Notes: generated by a model not told the origin, from the letters alone. Shown: positions 48,896 to 58,243, counted from the stretch's first letter. The stretch: DNA of 64,000 nt from JAGNDO01 sp963704975 (GCA_963704975.1 CAVPIK010000038.1:62001-126000); one strand, 5' to 3'. Numbers and translations: made by a program.

Positions 48896-50689
48896 TTACT
48901 TCACCCACTCATACACCCTGCCCTGCTTGGCGTCCAGGATCACACGACGACCATCGACCAGATCTTCCAGCTTGCCTTGGACGCCGATCACGGCGGGCAC
49001 GCCCAACTCGATGGCGGCCATGGCGCTGTGGCTGTCGATGTCGCCCTCACGGGTGATCAACCCGCCCACCCGCTGCAAAAGCTGCACACAGGAGCCGTCG
49101 GTATAGTCGGCGAAGATGATGTCGTCCGGCCCCACGGTGATCTTCTTGGGGTCAACGGGCATTTTCAAGTGGACCAAACGCCCGGCCACCTTGCGTTGAC
49201 CCAGCCCTGTGCCCTCGGCCAACACCCGCTCCACCGTGCGCACGGTGAGCAGATTGGTCATGCGGGGCACGCCGCTGACCATGCCGGCGGTGATGACCAC
49301 GGTTTCGCCCTCTTTGACAAAACCATTCTCCCGGGCGGCGCGGATGGCGTCTTCCACCACTTCGTCTGTGCTGTTCAAGCGCTTGCTCAAGACCGTAGTG
49401 ACGCCCCAATAGAGGCAGAGACGGCGCTGGGCCATGGGGCTGGGGGTGATGGCGATGATGGGCACGGAGGGGCGGAAACGGGCCAACATGCCCGCGGTAA
49501 AGCCGCTGGCCGTGGGGGCCAAGATGGCGGCGGCCCCCACATCCTTGGCCGTCTCCACCGTGGCATGGCAGACCGCGGCGGCAATGCTGATGACTTGCCG
49601 CTCCTGGGGGTTCGCCAAACCGGAACGCTCCAGAAATTGCACACGCTCGGACAGGACGGTCTGCTGCATCTGCCGCACCCGCTCGGCCTCTTCGGCAATC
49701 TTGACCATGGTCTGCACGGACAGGACCGGATAGGCCCCGCTGGCGGTTTCGGCGGAGAGCATCAGGGCATCCGTGCCGTCGAGCACGGCGTTGGCCACAT
49801 CGCTGGCCTCGGCACGGGTGGGCCGGGGGTTGCGGATCATGGAATCCAGCATCTGGGTGGCGGTGATTACCGGTTTGCCCGCCACATTGCAGGCACGGAT
49901 GATCATTTTCTGGGCCATGGGCACGGCTTCCGGGCTGGTCTCCACGCCCAGATCGCCCCGGGCCACCATGATCCCGTCCGCGGCTTTGATGATTTTGGCG
50001 ATATTCGCCACGGCTTCGGGCTTCTCAATTTTGGCAATAATCGGGGTAATGCGCCCAAAGTTAGCCCGTTCCTTGGCAATCGCCTTCAGTTCCAGCACCT
50101 CCGCATCCGAGCGCACAAAGCTGAGGGCGATCCAATCCACCTGGTTATCCAGGGCAAAACGCACATCCTCCCGATCCTTGACGGTCAGGGCGGGGATGTC
50201 CAGGGAGGCTGAGGGCAGATTCATGCCCTTTTTGTCGTTGAGAATGCCGCCGATGATCACCTTGGCTTGAATTTCGGTGGCGGTGGAAGAAACCACTTCG
50301 ATCTCCAGCAGCCCGTCGTCGATCAGGATGCGCTCGCCTTTTTGCACCTGGCGGGGCAGGTCGGCGTATTGGATGGGGACGCGGCCCGGTCCGCCTATCA
50401 TGTCCTCCGTGGTCAGGATCAGATCCTCGCCGGGCTTGAGGGGCACGCCGCCGGGCTGCATGATGCCCATGCGCAACTTGGGGCCTTGCAGATCCGCCAG
50501 AATGGCCACGGGCTTGCGCAGTTCCTGAGAGATCGCCCGGATCAAGCGGATGCTCTCCCGGTGATAGTCATGGGTGCCGTGGCTGAAGTTGAGCCGGGCC
50601 ACATCCATGCCGGCCAGGATCAAATTAGCGAGAATATCCGGTTCCCGGACAGCCGGGCCAATAGTACAGACAATCTTTGTTCGCAGCAT
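48896..50689 (-). CDS. pyk: Pyruvate kinase with C-terminal PEP-utiliser-like domain
   Basis: A complete enzyme of 597 residues that makes pyruvate and ATP from PEP. Landmarks are MLRTKIVCTIGPA, DVARLNFSHGTHDYH, ILADLQGPKLRMG, the active-site lysine region IIAKIEKPEAVANI, GIMVARGDLGVE and VITATQMLDSMIRNPRPTRA. The extra C-terminal domain of about 110 residues (EGDIDSHSAMAAIELGVPAV) is the phosphohistidine-type domain seen in Bacillus-like pyruvate kinases. No frame breaks. Confidence 0.96.
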   Translation of the reverse strand: MLRTKIVCTIGPAVREPDILANLILAGMDVARLNFSHGTHDYHRESIRLIRAISQELRKPVAILADLQGPKLRMGIMQPGGVPLKPGEDLILTTEDMIGGPGRVPIQYADLPRQVQKGERILIDDGLLEIEVVSSTATEIQAKVIIGGILNDKKGMNLPSASLDIPALTVKDREDVRFALDNQVDWIALSFVRSDAEVLELKAIAKERANFGRITPIIAKIEKPEAVANIAKIIKAADGIMVARGDLGVETSPEAVPMAQKMIIRACNVAGKPVITATQMLDSMIRNPRPTRAEASDVANAVLDGTDALMLSAETASGAYPVLSVQTMVKIAEEAERVRQMQQTVLSERVQFLERSGLANPQERQVISIAAAVCHATVETAKDVGAAAILAPTASGFTAGMLARFRPSVPIIAITPSPMAQRRLCLYWGVTTVLSKRLNSTDEVVEDAIRAARENGFVKEGETVVITAGMVSGVPRMTNLLTVRTVERVLAEGTGLGQRKVAGRLVHLKMPVDPKKITVGPDDIIFADYTDGSCVQLLQRVGGLITREGDIDSHSAMAAIELGVPAVIGVQGKLEDLVDGRRVILDAKQGRVYEWVK

Positions 50690-50769
50690 AAGTGCCTCTC
50701 AGTGAAATAATCAATGCACAGTGGACAGTGGACAATGCACAAGCATCATCCCAGTTCCCATAATCTCCG

Positions 50770-51796
50770 TTATCCTTGATCAAACTGAATCCAAACTTCG
50801 CCCTGGCCTTCGCCAAGGGTGAAGGAGAAGTTGCGGCTGTCCCGCTCGCCGTTGCCGTCCAGGACCCAGCCCGTGTAGTTGCCGGCCACATTGTTGCCGG
50901 GCAGACTGCCCAATCCCACTTTGAACTCGTAGTTATAGCGGCCCATGGCGCCCTGGTTGGCATTGAGGGCAATACTGCGCACAGAGTCGGCGATGGGCAG
51001 ACCGCTGGCCGTCCTTCTCTATGATCACGAAATAGCTGCCCTGGGGCTGGCCGCCATCCACCCCGCTGTGGATAAAGAGGAGTTGCAGCTTCAACTCTCC
51101 GCCGCCATTGTTGGCGGAAGTCGGCCCACCGGTGACCCGGAACTTGCAGCCATCCCCGCCGATGTTGGCGCAGGGATCCGCGGCGGCGGGGGGTGCGGCC
51201 GGGGCGGGCGTGTTGGTGGGCGGGGCAGGGGCAGCCGTGGGCACGGGCGGCGGCGCAGGAATATCCTGGGCCACGGCCACCAGATCCGGATTGTCCACGG
51301 TGACCAAAGTGCCGAAGATCCAGCCCTGCTCGCCGTTGACGCAGCAGAACTGATACCAGTCCCCAGCCGCGTTGCGGCCCAACACGTCAAAACTCATGCC
51401 CTGGGAAACCTGACCGACCACGCCAAAGCTGGTGCCTGGCCCCCGGCGCACGTTGATGTTATCGCCATCGACGGTCAACTTGGCGGTTTGGGGTGCCGGG
51501 GTGGCCGTCGGCTCTTCCGGGACCGGGGTGTCGGCGGGGACGACTTCCACCACAGCCGGGGCGGCTTCGCCAGCAACCGGCGCGAGGACCTGGGGATCTG
51601 CCGGGGCCTGGCCTTCCGGGGTGGGGGTGAAGGTTGGCACTGGGGTGCGGGGCACCGATGTGGGGGTGGCCGGGGCATCGTTGCCCCCACAGGCGGCCAT
51701 AGTCAAGATCAAGGCCATCAACAAGACAGCCAGACCCATCCGGCGGCCAAAGCGTGAGCCAGCATCAGTTTTGTTAGTTCTTTTACGCAAAGTCAT
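50770..51796 (-). CDS. SH3b-domain lipoprotein
   Basis: An exported lipoprotein with signal LAVLLMALILTMAAC, a Thr/Pro linker, and a bacterial SH3 domain (LTVDGDNINVRRGPGTSFGV, then GWIFGTLVTV). A second Pro/Ala linker follows, then a C-terminal beta domain (DGCKFRVTGGPTSANNGGGE) with possible Cys pairing. Probably an envelope or peptidoglycan-associated protein; no enzyme motif is visible. A one-base shift near 51015 separates the last domain, which ends GQGEVWIQFDQG. Start ATG 51796. Confidence 0.78.
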
Positions 51797-51850
51797 AAAA
51801 AAGCTCCATCTTTCCAAAAATATCTCTCGCTAGATTCTTCTATCCCGCTG

Positions 51851-51856
51851 ATTATA
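51851..51856 (-). promoter_or_regulatory. Minus-strand -10 box upstream of the SH3 lipoprotein
   Basis: A perfect TATAAT on the minus strand, preceded by TG-like context but no convincing -35. It lies 55 bases from the start codon. Confidence 0.35.
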
Positions 51857-51967
51857 CAATAACTGTACGGTCACAGCACGAATAAAAGTAGACGGGGCGC
51901 GTAACCGCCGTCTTAGCCCAAATTTTGGACCAAGACGTGCCAGAACTGCGATAAAAGACTTCAATGT

Positions 51968-51973
51968 TATAAT
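51968..51973 (+). promoter_or_regulatory. Plus-strand -10 box upstream of the antiporter
   Basis: A perfect TATAAT in the divergent spacer, about 106 bases before the antiporter ATG. The -35 is weak. Confidence 0.35.
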
Positions 51974-52078
51974 ACTCCGACCGCTCTTCTATCCTGTCCC
52001 ATCCCAACCCATGCCAAAGTCTGCCTTCCCCATGCGTGGGCCGCAGTGCAGCAGCCCCCATCCACACAAGGACACCCA

Positions 52079-54016
52079 ATGGACCTGCTCTCCAATCTTT
52101 CCAGCATCGGCGTTTTTACCGCTGCTTTTGCCATCATCACCCTGTCGGCCCGCCAGATCGGTCAATACCTGACCCGCTATCGCCTGCCGTTGATCACAGG
52201 ATTCTTGCTCACCGGGGTGATCACCGGCCCCTTCCTGCTCAATCTGATCACCGCGGAGACCCTGGAGCACCTGCACTTTGTGGATGACGCCTCCCTGGCC
52301 TTTATCGCCTTTGCGGCGGGCAGCGAGCTCTATGTCAAAGAGATGCGGGATCGTTTCCGCAGCATCACCTGGGTGACAATCGGCTTGGTGCTTTCCACCT
52401 TCACCCTGGGCAGCATGGCCGTTCTGTTGATGGCCAACTACATTCCCTTCATGCAAGATCTGAATCTGGCCGGGCGCGTAGCCGTCTCGATGTTGGCCGG
52501 GGCCATTTTGGTGGCCCGCTCCCCCTCGTCGGCCATCGCCATCATCAACGAAGTGCGGGCCAGGGGGCCCTTCACCCAGACGGCTTTGGGCGTGACGGTG
52601 ATCATGGATGTGGTGGTGATTGTGCTCTTCGCCGTGGCCATCTCTGTGGCCGATGGACTGCTGACCAACCTCAACTTCAATGTGGGCTTTCTGTTGCTTT
52701 TGGTCGGAGAACTGCTGATCTCCCTGGCTTTGGGCTATGGGGTCAGCGTTTTGCTCACGGGCATCATGGCCCAACACATGGAAGAATGGGTAAAGAGCGG
52801 GCTGATCGTGCTGTTGGGCTACAGCGTCTTCATACTTGCCCGGCAGATCCGCCACGTCGGCCACGACCTGGTGGGGGTGGAGATCTTGCTGGAGCCCCTG
52901 TTGATCTGCATGATCGGCAGCTTCATCATGATCAACCGCAGCGATTACCGGGCGGACTTTCTCAGCGTGCTGCACAAAGTGGGCCCGGCTGTCTATTTGG
53001 CCTTCTTCACCCTGACCGGGGCATCCTTGGGGTTGGATTTCCTGGCCAAGACGTGGCCCATCGCCCTGGTCCTCTATTTTGTGCGGATCGGGGCCATCTA
53101 TATTGGGGCCTTCGTGGGCGGCGTGGTGGCCCGTGAACCCATGAACCACAACCGGGTGCGCTGGATGGCCTTTGTGACCCAGGCCGGGGTGGGGCTGGGG
53201 CTGGCCAGAGAGGTGGCGGTCGAATTTCCCGATTGGGGCCCCGCCTTCGCCGCCATGATCATCTCGCTGATCGTACTCAACGAGACCACGGGGCCGCTCT
53301 TCTTCAAATGGGCCATCAACCATGTGGGGGAAGCCCACAAGCGGGGCGATTTCCAGTCCGCCAATGGGCCGCAGATCGCCGTGATCATCGGCTTGGAGGG
53401 GCAAGGACTGGCCCTGGGACGACAACTCCAGGGCCACGGCTGGGATGTGCGCATCGCCTCCCGCAAGGCGTCGGACCGGGACGACGTGCTCAATTCCGAT
53501 GTCCCCATCACGATCATTCCCGATCTAAATTTGGACACTTTGATGGCACTGGAGGTGGGCAAGGCGTCCGCCTTGGTGGTCATGCTTTCGGACGAGGAAA
53601 ATTACCAAATTTGCGAACTGGCCTACGAGCACTGCGGCACCCCAACCATCGTGGCCCGACTGAACCATCAGGCCAACTACCAACGGTTCCACGATCTGGG
53701 CGTTTTGGTGGTGGACCCGGCCAACGCCATGGTGCATGTGATGGAACAGTTCGTGCGTGCCCCCACCGCGGCCGCCCTGCTCATGGGCATGGAAGAGGAC
53801 CAGGAGATCGTGGATCTGGAGATGCGCAACCCCAACCTCCACGGCATCGCCCTGCACGATCTGCGTCTGCCCCTGGACACCCTGATCCTCTCCGTCCATC
53901 GAGGCAACCAGATGCTCATCTCCCACGGCTACACCATCCTCCACACGGGGGATCGGGTCACCGTGCTGGGCAGCACCGAGAGCCTGGCCGAGGTAGGCCT
54001 GCGCCTGAGCGCGTGA
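52079..54016 (+). CDS. CPA2 cation/proton antiporter with RCK domain
   Basis: A complete 645-residue transporter. About 12 membrane spans include LPLITGFLLTGVITGPFLL and the core LAGAILVARSPSSAIAII; after the last span comes a TrkA-N Rossmann domain (QIAVIIGLEGQGLALGRQLQ, ALVVMLSDEENYQICELAYE) and a TrkA-C domain (LDTLILSVHRGNQMLISHGY, then GDRVTVLGS). It probably exchanges K+ or Na+ for protons under nucleotide gating. AAGGA lies a suitable distance before the ATG at 52079. No frame breaks. Confidence 0.9.
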   Translation: MDLLSNLSSIGVFTAAFAIITLSARQIGQYLTRYRLPLITGFLLTGVITGPFLLNLITAETLEHLHFVDDASLAFIAFAAGSELYVKEMRDRFRSITWVTIGLVLSTFTLGSMAVLLMANYIPFMQDLNLAGRVAVSMLAGAILVARSPSSAIAIINEVRARGPFTQTALGVTVIMDVVVIVLFAVAISVADGLLTNLNFNVGFLLLLVGELLISLALGYGVSVLLTGIMAQHMEEWVKSGLIVLLGYSVFILARQIRHVGHDLVGVEILLEPLLICMIGSFIMINRSDYRADFLSVLHKVGPAVYLAFFTLTGASLGLDFLAKTWPIALVLYFVRIGAIYIGAFVGGVVAREPMNHNRVRWMAFVTQAGVGLGLAREVAVEFPDWGPAFAAMIISLIVLNETTGPLFFKWAINHVGEAHKRGDFQSANGPQIAVIIGLEGQGLALGRQLQGHGWDVRIASRKASDRDDVLNSDVPITIIPDLNLDTLMALEVGKASALVVMLSDEENYQICELAYEHCGTPTIVARLNHQANYQRFHDLGVLVVDPANAMVHVMEQFVRAPTAAALLMGMEEDQEIVDLEMRNPNLHGIALHDLRLPLDTLILSVHRGNQMLISHGYTILHTGDRVTVLGSTESLAEVGLRLSA

Positions 54017-54160
54017 GGCGGGATCATCTCCGCTCAATGCCGCAGCCCCCATTCCAGCCTATTCTTGGCCCAAAATCAAGCCACAAATGTGAGCGTGGTT
54101 CCAGGCCGACGGGTGATTTTAGGGCAAAATAGCGTATCCCCTCACCAAACCGAAAATTGT

Positions 54161-54224
54161 CCTCGCTCTCACGCTCCGCGTGGGAGCGGTCATCCGGCGT
54201 TCCAACGCGGAACGTTGGAACGAG
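54161..54224. repeat. Diverged REP pair of the first family
   Basis: ctcgctctcacgctccgcgt then gggagcggtc, and cgttccaacgcggaacgttg then gaacgag. The second half has changed compensatorily so the hairpin is kept. It lies between the antiporter and the DUF3105 gene. Confidence 0.8.
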
Positions 54225-54268
54225 TGCTGAAATAAACAATCCATGAACATTCAGAGAGGGAGCGCACT

Positions 54269-54892
54269 ATGGCACAATCCAAAAAAATGAGCCGCAAAGA
54301 ACGCCAGGAAATGATGGCGCAAAAACGGCGCAACCAGAATATCATGGTCTACGGTGGCGGTGCCGTCGTCGCCCTGCTGCTGATCTACATCGTCTACCTT
54401 GGCGTGCGTCCGGCCCAGCCCGTGGGCCAGGAGCAGATTATGGCCACCCAGGGCAACACCCACATCGTCGATGGCAGCCGTAGCCCCACCGCCTACAACA
54501 GCACGCCGCCCACCTCCGGTCCCCACTATCCCGGCATCGCCCCCTGGGGATCCTACACCCGGCCCTTCGCCTATGAGCAGTTGCTCCACAACCTGGAAGA
54601 TGGCGGCGTGGTGATCTACTATCAATGCGCCGACGGCTGTGGCGATTTGGTGGATCAGCTAAACGCCGTGGTGCAGCCCTATCTGAGCCAAAACAAGCAC
54701 GTCGTCTTGGTCCCCAACGACCCCACCTGGGCCAACGACGGGGCCACCGCCTGGCACCAGGACATGGGATCTCGTATCGCCCTCACCGCCTGGCAGCGCA
54801 TCGACAAGTTTGACGACTTTGACGCCGAGCGCGTCCGTCAATTCATCGACGCCTTCGAAGGCATCGACAACCACGCCGGGTCAACCGGCTGA
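54269..54892 (+). CDS. DUF3105 membrane-anchored protein
   Basis: A 207-residue protein with a basic cytoplasmic N-terminus (KKMSRKERQEMMAQKRR), one membrane helix (GGGAVVALLLIYIVYLGV) and an extracytoplasmic DUF3105 domain: YNSTPPTSGPHYPGIAPWG, YEQLLHNLEDGGVVIYYQC. The conserved His and Tyr residues of that domain are present; function unknown. It lies 5 bases upstream of the DUF1624 gene and is likely co-transcribed. AGAGAGGGAG precedes the ATG. Confidence 0.85.
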   Translation: MAQSKKMSRKERQEMMAQKRRNQNIMVYGGGAVVALLLIYIVYLGVRPAQPVGQEQIMATQGNTHIVDGSRSPTAYNSTPPTSGPHYPGIAPWGSYTRPFAYEQLLHNLEDGGVVIYYQCADGCGDLVDQLNAVVQPYLSQNKHVVLVPNDPTWANDGATAWHQDMGSRIALTAWQRIDKFDDFDAERVRQFIDAFEGIDNHAGSTG

Positions 54893-54897
54893 TCCCC

Positions 54898-55704
54898 ATG
54901 TCAAAAAAACCGAGCGATTCATCTCCACCTTCCCGATCCGATCACTTTTGGGAAATCGACGCACTGCGGGGGGTCGCCATCGTCATGATGGTGACCTTCC
55001 ATTTTGTCTATGACCTGTACGCCTTTGGCATCAGCAACACCCTCTTCGAGGATCGCTTCTGGCACTACTTTCAACGCACCACGGCCAGCCTCTTCATCGG
55101 GCTGGTGGGCGTCTCCCTGGCCGTCAGCTATGCCCGCACGGCCCAGCGCTACGCGGATCGGGGCCAGCCCGTGCCCGGGCTGTGGCGGAAATATCTGGCC
55201 CGGGGCGGACGTCTGCTGGGCTGGGGGCTGCTGATCTCCACGGTCACCTACTTCGCCCTGGGGCCGGACGCCTACATCCAGTTCGGCATTCTGCATTTCA
55301 TCGGGGCCAGCGTGATCTTGGCCTTTCCTTTTTTGATCGGTAAAAACCTAGGCAACTCCTGGGCTATTTTGGGTGTGGGGGCGATCTTGTTATTCCTGGG
55401 GCCGAAAGTCATCGGCGGGCCAGTGGACTTCCCGTGGCTGCTCTGGCTTGGGTTCACCCCGGCCGGCTATCAAGCCGTGGACTACTTCCCCCTGATCCCC
55501 TGGTTTGGCCTGGTGCTGATCGGCGTCTTTTTGGGCCGCACCCTCTATGCCGACAACCGCCGCCGCCTGCCCCTGCCGGATCTCTCCCGTTTCTTGCCCA
55601 TCAAAGCCCTGCAATGGCTGGGCCAAAGATCGTTACCCATCTATCTTCTGCACCAGATCGTCCTCTACGCCCTCTTTGTCCTGTTCACCGGGGGGCTGTG
55701 GTGA
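54898..55704 (+). CDS. DUF1624 (HGSNAT-like) membrane protein
   Basis: A complete 268-residue polytopic protein. The family start HFWEIDALRGVAIVMMVTFH contains the conserved Asp/His pair, followed by about seven spans (TTASLFIGLVGVSLAVSYAR, FGILHFIGASVILAFPFLIG, WFGLVLIGVFLGRTLY). DUF1624 is related to heparan-alpha-glucosaminide N-acetyltransferase, so it may acetylate an envelope sugar with cytoplasmic acetyl-CoA; this is inference. Its TGA overlaps the GTG start of the next gene. Confidence 0.82.
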   Translation: MSKKPSDSSPPSRSDHFWEIDALRGVAIVMMVTFHFVYDLYAFGISNTLFEDRFWHYFQRTTASLFIGLVGVSLAVSYARTAQRYADRGQPVPGLWRKYLARGGRLLGWGLLISTVTYFALGPDAYIQFGILHFIGASVILAFPFLIGKNLGNSWAILGVGAILLFLGPKVIGGPVDFPWLLWLGFTPAGYQAVDYFPLIPWFGLVLIGVFLGRTLYADNRRRLPLPDLSRFLPIKALQWLGQRSLPIYLLHQIVLYALFVLFTGGLW

Positions 55705-56377
55705 CCCCCGCCTCCGTTCTGCCCAGGGTGCGCCAATGCGCTGACCCCGCCTGCCGCTTCCGCTACCCCATCGCCGATGCCCGGTCGGATCGCCCCCTCT
55801 GCCCCCTGTGCGGATCGGCCACCCTCATCACCCACACCTGGCCGGGGAGCCCGCCCGAAGCCGCCGACCCTGCCCAGTCAGCCGCCCCCGCCCGCCCGGT
55901 GGAGGCCCTGCTGGACAACATCCGCAGCACCCACAACGTCGGCTCCATCCTGCGCACGGCAGACGGGGCGGGCATCCGGCCATGTGCATCTGGCCGGCAT
56001 CACCCCCCACGGCGACAACCCCAAGGTGGCCAAGACCGCCCTGGGGGCCGAAAGCCATGTGCCGTGGACGCTATCACCGCAACGGCGTGGACGCCATCCT
56101 GGCCCTGCAAGCCCAGGGCAAAGCAGATCTGGGCGCTGGAACTCACCCCCGCCGCCGTTCCCCTGGCCCAGGCCGTGGACGCATGGCCCACCCAGCCCGA
56201 CCACAGGGCGAACTGCGCCCTGTGGTCCTGGTGGTGGGCAACGAAGTGACCGGGATCGACCCGGCCATCATAGAATTGGCCGACCGAGTGGTGGCCATCC
56301 CCATGCACGGCAGCAAGCGATCCCTCAACGTGGCCGTGGCCTTCGGCGTGGCCGCCTATTTCCTCACCGGGGGGTGA
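55701..56377 (+). CDS. SpoU-type RNA methyltransferase with zinc-ribbon-like N-terminus
   Basis: A SPOUT methyltransferase of about 225 residues. Motif 1 is LLDNIRSTHNVGSILRTADG, motif 2 VVLVVGNEVTGIDPA and motif 3 VAIPMHGSKRSLNVAVAF. The N-terminus carries a Cys pattern (CADPACRF, then CPLCGS) that looks like a zinc ribbon for RNA binding. It probably makes a 2'-O-methyl group on tRNA or rRNA. Several one-base shifts (near 55975, 56060, 56115 and 56200) break the middle. GTG start overlaps the upstream stop. Confidence 0.83.
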
Positions 56378-56545
56378 TGAAATGGACTTCTGCCTCTACC
56401 GTTCTCCGTCGCCTTTTGAAAAGCCACACACTAACCGCAATTGACAGAAAACGCCCCCTGTGCGAAGATCCATCGAAGCTTATCGTCCAAGTATCATTGA
56501 GCAACCATCCGCCATCATTTCACCCAACAGATCATCTACCTTGCT

Positions 56546-57418
56546 ATGAATACACTCTCAACCCTTCTAGATCGCTATAGCCTGCGCATCGCCCTGGTCG
56601 TCGCATGGGTTGCCATGATGGGCAGCCTCTATTTCAGCGAGGTGCGCCACTATATTCCGTGTCAACTGTGTTGGTATCAGCGCATCATTATGTATCCCCT
56701 TTCGGGCATCATCGCCTTTGGCCTGCTGCGCAAGGACACCAACACACCCCAGCTGGTCCTGCCGTTTTCGGTGTTGGGCATGGGGGTCGCCACCTATCAC
56801 TATCTGCTGCAAAAGACCACCCTCTTTAGCAGTGTCAGCACCTGCCAGGTTGGGGTGCCGTGCAACACCATGTGGATCAACTGGTTTGGTTTTGTCACCA
56901 TTCCTTTTCTCTCCTTGGCCGCCTTTACCGTCATCACCGCCATGTGCTTGGTGGCCCTCTTCGCCGCAGAGCCGGTGATCGATCCGGAAAAACGAGCGCC
57001 CTGGATCTCCGTGGTGGGGCTGATCGGGGCGGTGCTGATCGTCTTCAGCGGTCTGTGGGGCACAGGGGCCGAGAATGTCTTGGCGGATGTCCCGCCCGCC
57101 CAATCTTCCGCCTCGGGCATCCAGACCGGGCAGTCTCTGGCCATCGCCTACGATGGGGCCAGCCTGTACCGTCAAGCGTGCGGAGGCTGCCACGGGATGC
57201 AGGCCGAGGGTGTAACCGGGCTGGGGTCTGTCCTCACCCAAAATCAGTTCATCCAAGAAAAAAACGACGACGAACTATTGGCCTTTATCGAAGTAGGTCG
57301 TGGGTTGGACGATCCCCTCAACACCACCAAATTGATCATGCCCGCCTGGGGTGGCCGCCCGGATCTCAACCCTGAACAGTTCAAGGCCATCATTGCCTAT
57401 TTGCGCACCCTGCAATAG
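56546..57418 (+). CDS. DsbB/BdbC-like thiol oxidase fused to cytochrome c
   Basis: An unbroken 290-residue protein. Residues 1 to about 145 are DsbB-like with four helices, the quinone-proximal pair C39-C42 (YIPCQLCWYQRI) and the second pair C100-C106 (STCQVGVPC). After a further helix (WISVVGLIGAVLIVFSGLW) and a Ser-rich linker comes a class I cytochrome c domain with the heme site ACGGCHG (C212, C215, H216) and axial Met near 265 (LIMPAWGG). DsbB reoxidises DsbA-type partners and passes electrons to quinone; the attached heme suggests electron transfer to or from cytochrome c as well. No DsbA is visible nearby. The fusion is seen directly; its electron route is inference. Confidence 0.9.
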   Translation: MNTLSTLLDRYSLRIALVVAWVAMMGSLYFSEVRHYIPCQLCWYQRIIMYPLSGIIAFGLLRKDTNTPQLVLPFSVLGMGVATYHYLLQKTTLFSSVSTCQVGVPCNTMWINWFGFVTIPFLSLAAFTVITAMCLVALFAAEPVIDPEKRAPWISVVGLIGAVLIVFSGLWGTGAENVLADVPPAQSSASGIQTGQSLAIAYDGASLYRQACGGCHGMQAEGVTGLGSVLTQNQFIQEKNDDELLAFIEVGRGLDDPLNTTKLIMPAWGGRPDLNPEQFKAIIAYLRTLQ

Positions 57419-57452
57419 CACAAGCCAGACCCAACCACCCCAGCGGTCACTC

Positions 57453-57504
57453 AATGGCCCATCCTTACCAGACTTTGATTCTGGTAAGGATGGGCCATTT
57501 TTGT
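57453..57504 (+). terminator. Terminator after the DsbB-cytochrome c gene
   Basis: aatggcccatccttaccaga and its complement tctggtaaggatgggccatt with a tttga loop, followed by tttgtt. Confidence 0.93.
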
Positions 57505-57680
57505 TGACAGGAAGACGCCCCAATCTGCCCCCGTTTCCCACCCCGCAAGCCAATTTAGTCGCTCTTTTGGCAAAATACAATGCCCTACGTACCAAAATAG
57601 TGGTAAATACGTAGTGTACGTACGGCCAAACTACGGGCAAATACGCATAAAAGTTCCCAAAATAGTGTGTTTTCCTGTCA
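57505..57680. promoter_or_regulatory. AT-rich upstream region with repeated tacgta and caaaatagtg motifs
   Basis: Bounded by tgacaggaa (57505) and its inverse ttcctgtca (to about 57679). Inside are cctacgtac, aatacgtag, gtacgtacg and aaatacgc between 57573 and 57644, and two direct copies of ccaaaatagtg. It looks like an operator region for the small exported protein downstream, or a small mobile element. No gene is seen. Confidence 0.4.
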
Positions 57681-57762
57681 GCATCTTGCAAGCTCGTTTC
57701 TAACAAATCGGATGTACACTGTAAACAAGAAATCGGCCAAATTGCTCACGGAGACATACGAA

Positions 57763-58215
57763 ATGACCACTCAGCCCAAGACCTCTACCACCATCACCGC
57801 CCTGATAATCGCCATTATCTTCATCGTCACCAGCGTCGGTTTCGCCGCTGCCAACGCCGATGGTACGGGCTTCATCACCGGAACCGTCTGGGTCGACGCC
57901 AACGGCAACGAGATGCATGAGCTGAATGAGGTCGTCGCCCCAGGCACCGCTGTCTACCTACAGCCCCTGGGCAGCAACGCAGCCGTGGCCGGCGGCATTG
58001 TGGTCTTCACCGATGCACACGGCACCTTCAACTTCGGCAGCGTGGCCTACGGGACTTACCGAGTCCAGGCTGAAAATGGCGGCATGGCCGAAATCACAGT
58101 GGGCGAAGTCAACGGCACCGTCAGCGTAGACCTCCCGGTCAGCGGCAATGGCAACGGCCCCATCCTCCAAGGCACCCCCGTCCATCAGATTTTCCTGCCC
58201 CTGGTGACCGGCTAA
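57763..58215 (+). CDS. Small exported protein with SdrD-B-like domain and FLPLV tail
   Basis: A 150-residue protein. The signal helix (ITALIIAIIFIVTSVGFAAA) is followed by a Cna-B/SdrD-type beta domain: GFITGTVWVDANGNEMHELN, VVFTDAHGTFNFGSVAYGTY. It ends HQIFLPLVTG, a C-terminus similar to that of the metzincin-like protein (YRVFLPGVQK). Probably displayed or released outside the cell. The ATG at 57763 has GGAGACAT upstream; an in-frame ATG at 57712 is the alternative. Confidence 0.78.
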   Translation: MTTQPKTSTTITALIIAIIFIVTSVGFAAANADGTGFITGTVWVDANGNEMHELNEVVAPGTAVYLQPLGSNAAVAGGIVVFTDAHGTFNFGSVAYGTYRVQAENGGMAEITVGEVNGTVSVDLPVSGNGNGPILQGTPVHQIFLPLVTG

Positions 58216-58243
58216 ATTTTCCACCTTACCCAAACGAACTTCA

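Noticed and set aside
48821..50212. 463-codon frame opposite pyruvate kinase
   Set aside because: Antisense shadow; pyk is complete and unbroken on the minus strand.
51989..53437. 482-codon frame opposite the antiporter
   Set aside because: Antisense shadow; the plus strand encodes a complete CPA2-RCK protein.
54161..54224. Terminator of the antiporter gene
   Set aside because: It is a REP pair lying about 145 bases after the stop without a U tract, so I list it as a repeat.
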